DNA of 64,000 bases, taken from contig NZ_KQ758483.1 in the NCBI RefSeq assembly GCF_001456935.1, forward strand, positions 930,001 through 994,000, written 5' to 3'. This document shows, piece by piece, positions 54,507-63,347 of this stretch. The position numbers were made by a program, and so were the translations under genes. Within the stretch, counting starts at the first letter, position 1. Each line of letters starts with the position of its first letter. A model generated the notes under the pieces. The model did no database searches and was not told where the DNA came from. It saw only the letters and a list, made by a program, of their open reading frames with translations. The DNA comes from [Bacillus] enclensis (lineage in GTDB: Bacteria; Bacillota; Bacilli; Bacillales; Bacillaceae_B).

Positions 54507-55274
54507 TTATAGGAGGATACTGTTGAGTCTTTCGTCCAATCTATGTTTCTTGCTTCGGCATATTGTGTCCATAAATAAATCTTGTAATCTTTGAGCTGCT
54601 TTTTGTAATTGCTCCTCTGTGACCTGCCCTGGGTAAGTACTGAGATATTCACTTATAAATTCCGTCTGGAGTGTCTCGAACGCCTTGAACTGATGGAGCT
54701 TCTTGCCTTCGATCAAAGTTTGGAGCTGCAGGGTATGTTCCCTCATTGTTTCGAGCATTTTCAAGGCATAAATCATATTGCTGCGCTTCAGTTCTGTCTG
54801 GAATTTCCTCATACTGTACATAAAATCAAATGCGATATCATCACTGAACGCATAGTCAGATTGTTCAAATTGTTTCTGGGCATCTTTCATTCTTGCAGAT
54901 ATATTACCAGTTTTATCTACTACTACCTTCCATAGTGGTGATTTAACACTCAATAATTCCCTGGGAAGGACGGAAACATTAAATTCCAGTCCATTCTTCA
55001 AAAAAGCGATGATCAGGTAAATATTCTTTCTTAACTGTAATATTTTTATGTAAACAGAATTGATAGTCATAAAATGCTTTTGCAAGAAAGACATTGCTTC
55101 CCCCAGATCGGCAACTGACGGAGCCGCCACCATCAAATCAATATCCGACAGTTCATCCTTATACCCTGCCACCCCTGATCCAAGCTGGACGACTCCTTCG
55201 ATATTTTCAGATAGTTCCAGAGTGCGGATGGTCCTTGTAAAATACTGTTCTCTTTCTTTTGGCGTATACATCAA
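54507..55274 (-). CDS. nucleotidyltransferase-fold protein
   Basis: A 255-residue protein whose N-terminus has the Pol-beta nucleotidyltransferase signature GSGVAGYKDELSDIDL, with D44 and D46 as metal ligands. The C-terminal part is helical. Small families with this fold modify antibiotics or RNA or act in toxin-antitoxin pairs. No partner gene is visible here and the substrate is unknown. Confidence 0.75.
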   Translation of the reverse strand: MMYTPKEREQYFTRTIRTLELSENIEGVVQLGSGVAGYKDELSDIDLMVAAPSVADLGEAMSFLQKHFMTINSVYIKILQLRKNIYLIIAFLKNGLEFNVSVLPRELLSVKSPLWKVVVDKTGNISARMKDAQKQFEQSDYAFSDDIAFDFMYSMRKFQTELKRSNMIYALKMLETMREHTLQLQTLIEGKKLHQFKAFETLQTEFISEYLSTYPGQVTEEQLQKAAQRLQDLFMDTICRSKKHRLDERLNSILL

Positions 55275-55439
55275 ACTTCCCTGCCTTCTTTTTCATTGGA
55301 TGTATTATAAAGTGATTATACCAAATATTTCTTTATTCATAGATTCTTTTACTTACATATTTGAACGGCTGAAGAAATCAGCATGTATGAAGACAAGTAG
55401 GAATATTAATGACTATACCGTTAATGGAAGGGGATAAGG

Positions 55440-55778
55440 ATGAAGAAACTGGCATTATGTGTTCTTACGATGTTGATAATGAGTGCCTGCAGTATCGGTA
55501 AAGAGGAAAAATACGAGTTATGCGGGTATGGACCAATGATGGTGGTTGAAGGAAAAGAATACTTAAGAATTGATACGAAAAAAAGGGTGATCCTTGGGGA
55601 TGAACTTGGAAAGATCAAGAAACAGATAAATGAGGAATATCATCCGGTAGACAACTTTTCATCAAACACACTAGCAAAAGGATCCAGTATTTTCAGGGTA
55701 AAGGGTCAAGATCAATATCTCGTTGCTAAAACAAAGGATGAGAAATATATATTATTTCAATTGTTGGATAAGGAATAA
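55440..55778 (+). CDS. small lipoprotein
   Basis: A 112-residue lipoprotein with lipobox LIMSAC and a compact C-terminal domain (YGPMMVVEGKEYLRID, YLVAKTKDEKYILFQLL). No family recognised. GAAGGGGATAAGG precedes the ATG, and a strong terminator follows. Confidence 0.72.
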   Translation: MKKLALCVLTMLIMSACSIGKEEKYELCGYGPMMVVEGKEYLRIDTKKRVILGDELGKIKKQINEEYHPVDNFSSNTLAKGSSIFRVKGQDQYLVAKTKDEKYILFQLLDKE

Positions 55779-55819
55779 GAAGTACCGGGTCAGGGGTTCA
55801 TCCCCGCCCGGTACTTCTT
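55777..55819. terminator. bidirectional terminator
   Basis: AAGAAGTACCGGG and CCCGGTACTTCTT form a perfect 13-bp stem serving the lipoprotein and convergent MutS2-like genes. Confidence 0.85.
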
Positions 55820-55823
55820 ATTC

Positions 55824-57752
55824 TTATTCCCTATCTATCGTCAATCCTTCCACAAACTTTTTTCCCATCAGTTTATCTTTCTTCCGATTGTCTTTACTTT
55901 CGAAAATGATGTCAAAATCATAGTCTTCCGGGTACAGTTCTGCAGCTGAAATATAAAGGGATAACCGTTTATGCGGAATTTCATGTTTTTCATCCTTGAT
56001 TTGTACAATGCAGCGTCCCTTGTCGTCCGGTCCTTTGTAAATGATGCCGAAATCTCCGCCTGGTGATACTTTTACATTATCCCCTTTTGAAAACTGCTGA
56101 ACCGACGGCTTGACTTGTGCCTTATTCCTGCGATCTCTTCTTTTATGCTTGTTCACGATGATTTGTTTTTCCATTTCTTTCTTTGCATGAATATCCTGTT
56201 CATCATTGCTGTACACTTTGGTTTCCCGGTAGGTAATATTATGCGCTTTTTCAATGATGGAAGGATGCATGCCGAGCTTCAGGGCAATGGAGAACGCCTG
56301 GCTCTCCCCTCCTTTTCCAACGATGAGCCTGTAAGTCGGTCTAAGTGTTTCAATGTTGAATTCCATGCTCCCGTTTATGAAACCCTCGTGTTCTTCAGCG
56401 AAATGCTTGATTTCACTGTAATGAGTGGTCGCGAGCAGGGTCGCTCCCTTTTCATATAATTGATCGAGGATCGCAGTCGCCAGCCCCATACCTTCCTGTG
56501 GATCCGTACCTGAACCGAGTTCATCAAGCAGCACAAGGGTACGGTCATTCGTTTCCATTAGAATTTCGATGATGTTTTTTAAGTGAGAGCTGAAAGTACT
56601 CAAGTTCTGCTCAAGACTTTGCCCGTCGCCGATATCAAGCAAGATTTTATCAAAAATACTGATTTCACTGCCCTTATCGGCAGGGATATGAAGACCGCAC
56701 TGAGTCATAAGGGTGAGCAGTCCAACGGTCTTAATGGCGACGGTCTTCCCTCCCGTATTCGGTCCGGTGATCACCAAAGCATGATACGAGTCCCCCATCT
56801 CTATGGTCAGTGGCACCGCCCCTTTACCAAGCAGAGGATGGACTGCATTCTTCAAGCCAATGTAATGATGCTCGTTGACCGCCGCACTCACTCCGTCAAT
56901 TGCGCGGCTGTATTTAGCCTTGGCAAAAAGGACATCATAATGAACCATCGTTTCGATGGCCAGCTTGAGCTGCTGTTCATATGTCTGTATCAGCCCTGTC
57001 AGTGCCCAAAGGATGTTCTCGATTTCCTGTTCTTCCTGAAGTTTATACAGAAGAAGCTGATCCTGCTGCACGCTCAATTCCTCTGGTTCGATATAGAGCG
57101 TCGAGCCTGATGCAGATGAATCCAGCACCGACCCTTTCACCTTTCCTCTGTATTCCTTCTTTACGGGAATCACATACCTGCCATTCCGCTGGCTCACGAT
57201 AGCTTCCTGCAGCAGTGATCTGTATTTGGCCGACTTAACGATTGATTGGACTTTGTCCTTCAGCCTTTCCTCTTGAATGGCGAGCTGTTTCCGTATCCGC
57301 AGCAGCTCCCTGCTCGCATAATCATCCACCCTGCCGTTTCGGATGCAGCGATTGATTTCATCTGCGACTTCCGGTATGTCTTCAATGGAGTAAACATATG
57401 CAGACACCCTGGGAGCAAGGAATTGCTTATCGGCCATATATTTCTTTAACTTTTTGCATGTATCAAGGAAGATATACAGTTTTGTTAATCCATCAGGTCT
57501 TAAAGGAACACCTTTATTCAGGCTGGCCATGATTTTCTCCACTCCATCCATGCCATGGATCGGTACACTAGCACTTTTTTCAAGTATCCTTACCGCTTCG
57601 GTCACCTCCTCCAGCCGCATTTCGATCTGTCGTTTATTGACAGACGGCATCATATTCAACAATACTGCTTTTCCTTCTTCTGTCAGGGCGAAGTTCGACA
57701 GCTCCTGTTTCACTTTGTGAAATTCCAATGTTTGAAATGTTCGTTCGTTCAA
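55824..57752 (-). CDS. MutS2-like ATPase lacking the Smr domain
   Basis: A 642-residue MutS2-type protein. The core helical/lever part is followed by the ABC ATPase with Walker A TGPNTGGKT (about residue 325), VLLDELGSGTDPQEG (Walker B) and ATTHYSEIKHFA. MutS2 normally has about 785 residues with a KOW-like segment and a C-terminal Smr nuclease; here the KOW-like segment (FSKGDNVKVSPGGDFG) is present but the Smr domain is missing. B. subtilis MutS2 rescues collided ribosomes. TTG 57752 has GGAGGAG 6 nt upstream. The long leader with terminators upstream implies regulation by attenuation. Confidence 0.85.
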   Translation of the reverse strand: MNERTFQTLEFHKVKQELSNFALTEEGKAVLLNMMPSVNKRQIEMRLEEVTEAVRILEKSASVPIHGMDGVEKIMASLNKGVPLRPDGLTKLYIFLDTCKKLKKYMADKQFLAPRVSAYVYSIEDIPEVADEINRCIRNGRVDDYASRELLRIRKQLAIQEERLKDKVQSIVKSAKYRSLLQEAIVSQRNGRYVIPVKKEYRGKVKGSVLDSSASGSTLYIEPEELSVQQDQLLLYKLQEEQEIENILWALTGLIQTYEQQLKLAIETMVHYDVLFAKAKYSRAIDGVSAAVNEHHYIGLKNAVHPLLGKGAVPLTIEMGDSYHALVITGPNTGGKTVAIKTVGLLTLMTQCGLHIPADKGSEISIFDKILLDIGDGQSLEQNLSTFSSHLKNIIEILMETNDRTLVLLDELGSGTDPQEGMGLATAILDQLYEKGATLLATTHYSEIKHFAEEHEGFINGSMEFNIETLRPTYRLIVGKGGESQAFSIALKLGMHPSIIEKAHNITYRETKVYSNDEQDIHAKKEMEKQIIVNKHKRRDRRNKAQVKPSVQQFSKGDNVKVSPGGDFGIIYKGPDDKGRCIVQIKDEKHEIPHKRLSLYISAAELYPEDYDFDIIFESKDNRKKDKLMGKKFVEGLTIDRE

Positions 57753-57779
57753 TGTTTTCTCCTCCAATAAATAAAAAAT

Positions 57780-57815
57780 AGACCACAACAGACAGAACAA
57801 TGTCCATTGTGGTCT
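57780..57815 (-). terminator. leader terminator next to the MutS2-like gene
   Basis: AGACCACAA pairs with TTGTGGTCT on the minus strand, followed by ATTTTTTATTT and 28 nt before the TTG start. Its loop contains CATTGTTCT, complementary to part of P1. Confidence 0.8.
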
Positions 57816-57888
57816 TCACGACTTGTATACAAAGGGCCTATTTTGGAGAGCGCTAAAAAAAGCGCCCCACGTACTTCTGCACACAAAA

Positions 57889-57915
57889 AGAGCTGTGCAC
57901 AAAAGACACAGCTCT
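57889..57915 (-). terminator. upstream leader terminator
   Basis: AGAGCTGTG and CACAGCTCT form a 9-bp stem followed on the minus strand by TTTTG. A smaller AGCGCT/AGCGC hairpin at 57849-57866 lies between the two terminators. Confidence 0.7.
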
Positions 57916-58048
57916 CCTAAAATAAGGGATGTACAGGCTATGACCATTGTTCTTAACTACATTTTGCAGGCACAGTTAAATAAGCGTACATTCCACCCTT
58001 TTTTATGAAAGAGTGGAAGCCGGCAAAATGTCCGTATTCATTTCACGG

Positions 58049-58072
58049 TTAGTTAAGAACGACACCTAACAT
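58049..58072 (-). CDS. leader peptide MLGVVLN
   Basis: A 7-codon open frame, ATG to TAA, 8 nt after AAAGGGAG (58081-58088). Its last codons and stop lie inside the 5' strand of P1, so a ribosome on this frame would prevent P1 from forming. This is the layout of attenuator leader peptides ahead of antibiotic-resistance and amino-acid genes. Translation is inferred. Confidence 0.5.
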   Translation of the reverse strand: MLGVVLN

Positions 58073-58116
58073 ATTACATACTCCCTTTACTATACAAAGA
58101 TTAAATTTACATCATC

Positions 58117-58145
58117 ATTATATGCCGGAGTCCATTTATTGTCAA
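58117..58145 (-). promoter_or_regulatory. consensus sigma-A promoter of the MutS2-like gene
   Basis: On the minus strand TTGACA (58145-58140) and TATAAT (58122-58117) are separated by exactly 17 nt, a perfect match. A start of transcription near 58110 is expected. Such a strong constitutive promoter followed by terminators fits control by attenuation. Confidence 0.85.
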
Positions 58146-58207
58146 TAATCGTTCCCCCAGCATCAGGTTTCATTAAACTTTCACGGCGGTAGATAGTTAT
58201 GTCCCGG

Positions 58208-59512
58208 TTAGAGCAGTCTCCTGCCTTTAGCGATATAACCATTCATGATGGATGGCGGGACCAGGTTCCCTCCTGTTGCCCATACAAGATGTGTAGCCCG
58301 GGATAACTGTTTTTGCGTAAGTGAGAGCGACTCAAGGTGCGGCCTGAGCCGGGACTGCACCGGACCAAGCATGCCTGCCAGGGCGGATGGTTCAAGGGAA
58401 ATGGACTCCGAGTCATATAATAGAGCCAGCATTTTATTAAGGTTCTCATCGCTTACGGTGTAAACACCGTTCAGCATCTTTTCCACCATTCTGCCGGCAA
58501 GTGCAGACGGGCGGCCGACTGCAAGTCCGTCAGCTTCTGTCATATTGCTAAGACCAATGTCCTGTACAGCGATCTCTTCATGTTTACCGGTCGAGAGACC
58601 AAGGAGCATGCATGGTGAATTCACCGGCTCAGCAAAATAGCAGTGAACATCGTCCCCGAATACATGTTTCAAGCCGTACGTTACTCCCCCTGGCCCCCCG
58701 CCGACTCCGCATGGCAGGTAGACAATCAGAGGATGCTCTTTATCTATTTCAATATCCTCTTGTTTGAATTGCTTTTGCAGTCTCAATGCTGCCACCGCAT
58801 ATCCCATGAACAAATCCCGCGAATTTTCATCATCTATAAAATAACATGACGGATCTTTCGAACACTGATTCCTGCCCTGTTCGACAGCATGAGAAAAATC
58901 GTTTTCGTGTTCTACGACGTTGACACCTTTTTCTCTTAGAAGGTCTTTTTTCCATTGCTTTGCATCCTGCGACATATGGACGGTGACTTTGAAACCAAGA
59001 GCTGCACCCATCATGCCGATACTGAGGGCAAGATTCCCTGTCGAGCCTACTGCTATCGAGTATTGAGAAAAAAATTCTCTGAAGGATTCCCCTGTCATTT
59101 TTGAGTAATCTTCCGTCTCGTGAATCAGTCCGTTTTCCAATGCCAGTGTTTCAGCAAGCTTCAATACTTCATAAATGCCGCCGCGTGCCTTGATCGATCC
59201 CGCTATCGGCAGCTCGTTGTCGCACTTTAACATCAGTTTCCCTGGAATAGTTGTGTGATAATGTGTTTGCAGCCTCTGCTGCATTCCAGAAAGATTAATA
59301 ATGGGTGACTCGATAATGCCATCAGTGTTTCTGGTTTCCGGAAATACTTCTTTTATGTACGGGGCAAATCTTGCAAGCCTTTGTTCTGCTTCTACTATGT
59401 CCTCTGACTCTGATCGCTTGAATGATGAGAGCTTTGGATTTGGCCAAAACACTTCAGTCTGCTGCTGTAATTCTGATAGCAGTTCCTGATCAATGATAAT
59501 TCGGTTGTTCAC
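58208..59512 (-). CDS. dsdA: D-serine dehydratase
   Basis: A 434-residue PLP enzyme converting D-serine to pyruvate and ammonia. The PLP lysine is K108 in AGSIKARGG, the phosphate-binding loop is [11 protein letters not shown], and CGVGGGPGG follows; the length matches DsdA (about 440). It detoxifies D-serine. GTG 59512 is preceded by AGGGGGAG. Monocistronic. Confidence 0.93.
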   Translation of the reverse strand: MNNRIIIDQELLSELQQQTEVFWPNPKLSSFKRSESEDIVEAEQRLARFAPYIKEVFPETRNTDGIIESPIINLSGMQQRLQTHYHTTIPGKLMLKCDNELPIAGSIKARGGIYEVLKLAETLALENGLIHETEDYSKMTGESFREFFSQYSIAVGSTGNLALSIGMMGAALGFKVTVHMSQDAKQWKKDLLREKGVNVVEHENDFSHAVEQGRNQCSKDPSCYFIDDENSRDLFMGYAVAALRLQKQFKQEDIEIDKEHPLIVYLPCGVGGGPGGVTYGLKHVFGDDVHCYFAEPVNSPCMLLGLSTGKHEEIAVQDIGLSNMTEADGLAVGRPSALAGRMVEKMLNGVYTVSDENLNKMLALLYDSESISLEPSALAGMLGPVQSRLRPHLESLSLTQKQLSRATHLVWATGGNLVPPSIMNGYIAKGRRLL

Positions 59513-59670
59513 TTGTGATCTCCCCCTTTTTAAATATGACTCAGTATCTATAACGTACCATATTTCATTCTTATCCGCTCAAACATACTTCAGTATAAAA
59601 TAACATAACTTGAAACCATTTATATTACATCTTCGTATTAATTAATAAAGATATCATTCACATTGGAGGA

Positions 59671-60387
59671 ATGGACATGATGCTCCTTATTGGCATTCAA
59701 TTGTTTATCATTGCCCTATTTTCGGTACTTGGATGGGCAATACGATATAAAAAGGTATATGAATTGATTTCAGGATTTGCCGGCAGGTCCGAGGAAGAAA
59801 AAGCAGAACTGATCAGGAATGGGTACCCCCAGAAGAACGGCACGCTGCTGCTTTTAACTGCCACGGGAATGCTCTTACTTCTTCCATTGTCTTTCACTTC
59901 CTTCACTTTTACAATGGAGGTTCAATTCGGCTTCATGCTGATATTCCTGATGGGCGGGATGATCTATCTTTCAAGATATGAGGTACCACGCAAACGTAAG
60001 CGAAGCTACTGGATCAGTTCTATCCTAATGATCGCTGTGTTTGCATTAATCGGCGGTCTCACTTTCATCGGTTACCAAAAAAATGAATTGATTGTATCCA
60101 ATGATTCTTTCAAGATTACGGGCATGTATGGTGATACGTGGGATAAGGACAAAATCGAAACGGTCAAACTGCTCGATGAGATGCCGGAAGTCACATGGAA
60201 AATTAACGGATTTGGGCTTTCAACGAAGGCTAAGGGCGTATTCAAGGTCAAAGATTACGGAAGAAGCCTGTTATTCATCAAAAAAGAATCTCCTTATATA
60301 TATGTGAAAGTGGAAGGTCAACATCTATTCATTAATGGCGGATCGCCCGAGGAAACAAGGTTGTGGTATGAAGAACTTACGGATTAA
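59671..60387 (+). CDS. DUF3784-like membrane protein
   Basis: A 238-residue protein with four membrane helices (about residues 4-24, 57-76, 82-100 and 113-135) and a C-terminal PH-like domain (SNDSFKITGMYGDTW, YIYVKVEGQHLFINGG). Such DUF3784/PH proteins are common in Bacillaceae and of unknown role. GGAGGA precedes the ATG. Confidence 0.72.
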   Translation: MDMMLLIGIQLFIIALFSVLGWAIRYKKVYELISGFAGRSEEEKAELIRNGYPQKNGTLLLLTATGMLLLLPLSFTSFTFTMEVQFGFMLIFLMGGMIYLSRYEVPRKRKRSYWISSILMIAVFALIGGLTFIGYQKNELIVSNDSFKITGMYGDTWDKDKIETVKLLDEMPEVTWKINGFGLSTKAKGVFKVKDYGRSLLFIKKESPYIYVKVEGQHLFINGGSPEETRLWYEELTD

Positions 60388-60489
60388 GACCTATTAACTC
60401 ATATTAATTCATATTGATGCATTCCCATTTTGGACACGGTAATGATAATTTGAGATAGTAAAGTTACTAAATCAAAAGGGGATACCTGA

Positions 60490-61572
60490 ATGATCACTCT
60501 TTTTTTCATATGCGTGTTGGTACTGTTCATTTATCTACTGTTCAAACTGCACCCCGCTTTCGGCCGGAAACCCGCTAAAAACAGGGTGGAATTTTCACCG
60601 CAATTTTCTAATGGCTCATTTAAAAATACAATCCCAACTTCAATGAATACGGACTTGAAATCTTCATTGACCATGATCCGGGATGTGGTGAGGAAAAATG
60701 AGGACTTGAAGCCCGGGGACAGCCTTCCAAACATAAATTTCCCTATGTTGGACCACCCTTCCAATAAAACGAATGTGACATGGTTCGGACATTCTGCATG
60801 TATGATCGACATTGATGGAAAGCTGATCCTACTTGATCCGATGTTCGGTGACAGCCCTTCCCCTTTCCTCGGATTAGGAGGTAAAAGATTCAGCCGGGGA
60901 TTACCTTTTTCAATAAAAGATCTACCGGTAATCGACGCTGTTCTATTCTCACACGATCATTATGATCATCTGGATTACGGGACCATTCAAAAGCTGCGGG
61001 CTAAAGTCCGGCATTATTTCGTTCCGATCGGGGTGGGAAGTCACCTTGAACGGTGGGGCATCGACCCGGACAGCGTCACCGAACTTGACTGGTGGAGTGA
61101 AGTGGAATTTCAGGGGCTCACATTGGCTGCTGCGCCTGCAAGACATTTTTCCGGAAGGAGTCTGCATGACAGGAACAGCACATTATGGAGTTCCTGGATC
61201 ATTAAAGGAAGTGAATCAACCATCTTTTTCAGCGGAGACAGCGGATACGGTCCCCATTTCAGGGAGATAGGCGAGCGGTTTGGGCCATTTGATCTGACCT
61301 TGATGGAATGCGGTCAATACGATCACAGATGGGCTGGCATTCACATGGTTCCTGAAGAAACCATCCAGGCCCATAAAGATGTAAAAGGCAAGCTGCTTCT
61401 CCCAATCCACTGGGGGGCCTTCACTCTATCATTCCATGACTGGACAGACCCGATTGAGCGTGTGACAAAAGCCGGTCAGAAAGAAGGAGTGCAAATTCTT
61501 ACTCCGATGATTGGTGAAACGGTCGTTTTGAATGGAGGGCCTTACCCCGTAGAGAAATGGTGGGAGGAATAG
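60490..61572 (+). CDS. MBL-fold metallohydrolase (NAPE-PLD-like)
   Basis: A 360-residue metallo-beta-lactamase-fold hydrolase anchored by one N-terminal helix. Zinc motif HDHYDHLD (about residues 156-163), preceding WFGHSA, LLDPMFGD, the ARHFSGR His, FSGDSGYGPHF Asp and the IHWGAFTLSFHDW His are all present. Similar to N-acyl-phosphatidylethanolamine phospholipase D and UlaG-like proteins. Substrate unknown. AAAGGGGA lies upstream of the ATG. Confidence 0.84.
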   Translation: MITLFFICVLVLFIYLLFKLHPAFGRKPAKNRVEFSPQFSNGSFKNTIPTSMNTDLKSSLTMIRDVVRKNEDLKPGDSLPNINFPMLDHPSNKTNVTWFGHSACMIDIDGKLILLDPMFGDSPSPFLGLGGKRFSRGLPFSIKDLPVIDAVLFSHDHYDHLDYGTIQKLRAKVRHYFVPIGVGSHLERWGIDPDSVTELDWWSEVEFQGLTLAAAPARHFSGRSLHDRNSTLWSSWIIKGSESTIFFSGDSGYGPHFREIGERFGPFDLTLMECGQYDHRWAGIHMVPEETIQAHKDVKGKLLLPIHWGAFTLSFHDWTDPIERVTKAGQKEGVQILTPMIGETVVLNGGPYPVEKWWEE

Positions 61573-61594
61573 GCGTCAGGTTGATAGGTAAAAA

Positions 61595-61622
61595 ACCCCA
61601 GATCCGTTTGGTTCTGGGGTTT
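61595..61622 (+). terminator. terminator after the MBL gene
   Basis: AACCCCAGA and TCTGGGGTT form a perfect 9-bp stem followed by TTCT and preceded by an A run. Confidence 0.88.
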
Positions 61623-61705
61623 TCTACTGTCTAAGCTGTTAGTCTCTTCTGTGCTGATCGGCGGCCGGACCTGAGCATCTGCACTACATTAGAATTATTA
61701 TTAAA

Positions 61706-61845
61706 GGATCATAAAATCGAAAAATGGAACGTATTTTTGGAAATTGGATCATAAATCCTGCAAATGGAACGTATTTTCGTAAAATGGATCATAAATCTGG
61801 AAAATGGAACGTAACTCTCGCACACTTCATAAAAATACGTTTCAA
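61706..61845 (+). repeat. 40-nt (20+20) alternating repeat array
   Basis: Units GGATCATAAATC (positions 61706, 61746, 61786) alternate with GGAACGTATTTT (61726, 61766, 61806; the last one decayed), so the spacing is exactly 20 nt throughout. About six non-conserved bases separate the cores. An inverted half-unit (AAATACGTTTCAAT) ends the array near 61845. The rest of 61573-61971 holds only the MBL terminator and unstructured AT-rich sequence. Confidence 0.75.
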
Positions 61846-61971
61846 TGGCCCTCTTAAATCCAGACTTTCCTCTAAAATAATCTTAAATGAGATTCACATT
61901 TGATCCTTTTACCACAAATCATTTAATATTCCACCGACAAACACACCCAATCGGCAGCTTTAGACCAAAAG

Positions 61972-63204
61972 TTACCGGGACGCGGTTCCTGTCCCCCCGT
62001 CCCGCTTCGCTTCACGTTTCCCGGTGAGTGTAAAGAACGCGATTGAACCAAGGAGAGATGTCGAGAAAAGCACTGCCCCCATCGGTACAGCGGTAGTTTC
62101 ATCAATGCCGACAAGCGGTGCTACGAGGGATCCGATGACAAGCGGGAGCATGCCAAGCATGGCGCTTGCGCTTCCGGCACGATGTCCCTGTTTTTCCATG
62201 GCGAGAGTGAAAGTACTTGTCAAAATCATGCCCATTGAAGTCATATAAATAAAGATCGGAATGACCAGTGTGGCCAGCGGCCCCTGGATGATCGTGGCGA
62301 TCAGTAGGATGGTTGTCGCGCTTACTGCTGTAATCACGGCGATCCGGAGCAGGTTTCTCTCGGGCACGAAATCGCTGAATTTACCGATCATGAAACTGCC
62401 CGAAATGATGGCAAGACCATTGATGCCAAATAGAATGCTGAAGGCTTGAGGAGATACTTCATAAATCCCCTGATACACAAACGGTGTGCCGGCAACATAG
62501 GCAAAGCTTCCGCCGTGAATGAGTCCGATCGTGAGCACGTAACCGATAAAGGACCTATCCGTCATCAAGCTCCCCATCGTTTTAAGCGAAGCGCCGATAG
62601 AGCTCGGAATCCTTTTTTCAGCCGGCAGGGTCTCCTTCAGCTTCAATGCAATCGTTGCGACGATCACAAATCCTACTAGTCCAAGAAAATAGAAGATCGT
62701 ATGCCACGAAGCAAACGGCAGCAACAGGATCGCTCCTCCTGTAATCGGAGCGATCATTGGTGCTGTTGCATTAATCACCATTAACAACGCGAAGAATTTA
62801 GTCAATTCCCTCCCGCTGAACACATCCCGTACCACCGCACGTGAAAGGACGATCCCCGCTGAAGCAGTGAAGCCCTGGATGAAACGTGCGGCAATAAGAA
62901 CGACAATATTCGGTGAAAGTGCACACAGAATGGACGATAATGCGAATAAAAAAATAGAGATTAATAGAGGCTTTCTTCTACCCTGGGCATCACTGACAGG
63001 CCCGATGACAATCTGCCCTGCAGCCAGCCCGATCAGGCATGCAGTCAGGCTGAGCTGCACCATGGAGGCACTGGCATGCAAGTCAGCCGCTATTCCCGGA
63101 AAGCTCGGCAGATACATATCAATATTCAAAGGACCCAGGATGCCGAGCATACCCAGAAGGAATGCGAGCCCGATCCGTTCTTTTCCTGTTGGTTGTGGAT
63201 TCAT
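61972..63204 (-). CDS. Bcr/CflA-family multidrug efflux MFS transporter
   Basis: A 410-residue MFS transporter with 12 predicted helices and the Bcr/CflA motifs GPLNIDMYLPSFPGIA near the N-terminus, GPVSDAQGRRKPLL (motif A) and ARFIQGFTASAGIVLSRAVV (motif C-like). It should export drugs by proton antiport; bicyclomycin, chloramphenicol or cationic compounds are typical of the family. No regulator is adjacent. Confidence 0.9.
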   Translation of the reverse strand: MNPQPTGKERIGLAFLLGMLGILGPLNIDMYLPSFPGIAADLHASASMVQLSLTACLIGLAAGQIVIGPVSDAQGRRKPLLISIFLFALSSILCALSPNIVVLIAARFIQGFTASAGIVLSRAVVRDVFSGRELTKFFALLMVINATAPMIAPITGGAILLLPFASWHTIFYFLGLVGFVIVATIALKLKETLPAEKRIPSSIGASLKTMGSLMTDRSFIGYVLTIGLIHGGSFAYVAGTPFVYQGIYEVSPQAFSILFGINGLAIISGSFMIGKFSDFVPERNLLRIAVITAVSATTILLIATIIQGPLATLVIPIFIYMTSMGMILTSTFTLAMEKQGHRAGSASAMLGMLPLVIGSLVAPLVGIDETTAVPMGAVLFSTSLLGSIAFFTLTGKREAKRDGGTGTASR

Positions 63205-63300
63205 GATTAAACACCTTTCCGTCTGCTTGTAACTAAATCTTTGTTGATTCTAGCAGAGGAACGATCGGTTTACAATGAATTTTACTCATAAAAATAGGAG

Positions 63301-63334
63301 AAGGCACGCTCCCCGTCAGTCCGGGACGTGCCTT
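63301..63334 (-). terminator. terminator after the helicase gene
   Basis: AAGGCACG and CGTGCCTT with further GC pairing form the stem, followed on the minus strand by TCTCCTATTTTT. It shares the AAGGCACGTCCC core with the 13891-13942 terminator. Confidence 0.7.
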
Positions 63335-63347
63335 CGATTTGTTTACT

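Larger units (their letters stand above)
57753..58110 (-). promoter_or_regulatory. structured leader of the MutS2-like gene
   Basis: About 358 nt from the inferred start of transcription to the coding region. P1 pairs 58050-58060 with 57949-57959 (GTTCTTAACTA/TAGTTAAGAAC). P2 pairs 58023-58031 with 57959-57967 (ACATTTTGC/GCAAAATGT), and P3 pairs TTCCACTCTT with AAGGGTGGAA. Three further hairpins follow, two of them with T tails. The 3' strand of P1 contains AGAACAATG (57945-57953), which can instead pair with CATTGTTCT in the loop of the last terminator. These are mutually exclusive structures. I found no match to T-box, TPP or Mg2+ elements that I know. Confidence 0.65.

Noticed and set aside
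57985..58005. T-box motif (AAGGGTGGAA on the minus strand) in the MutS2-like leader
   Set aside because: The flanking T-box bases (ACCGCG), stem I and specifier features are absent and the downstream gene is not amino-acid related. The motif simply forms the 3' arm of hairpin P3.
57930..58075. Mg2+ (M-box) or other known riboswitch, because TTAGGTG occurs near the leader start
   Set aside because: Only the short TTAGGTG string agrees; the long conserved blocks of the M-box are missing.
61706..61845. CRISPR array
   Set aside because: Repeats are 12-14 nt in two alternating types with about 6-nt interspaces, and no cas genes are present.
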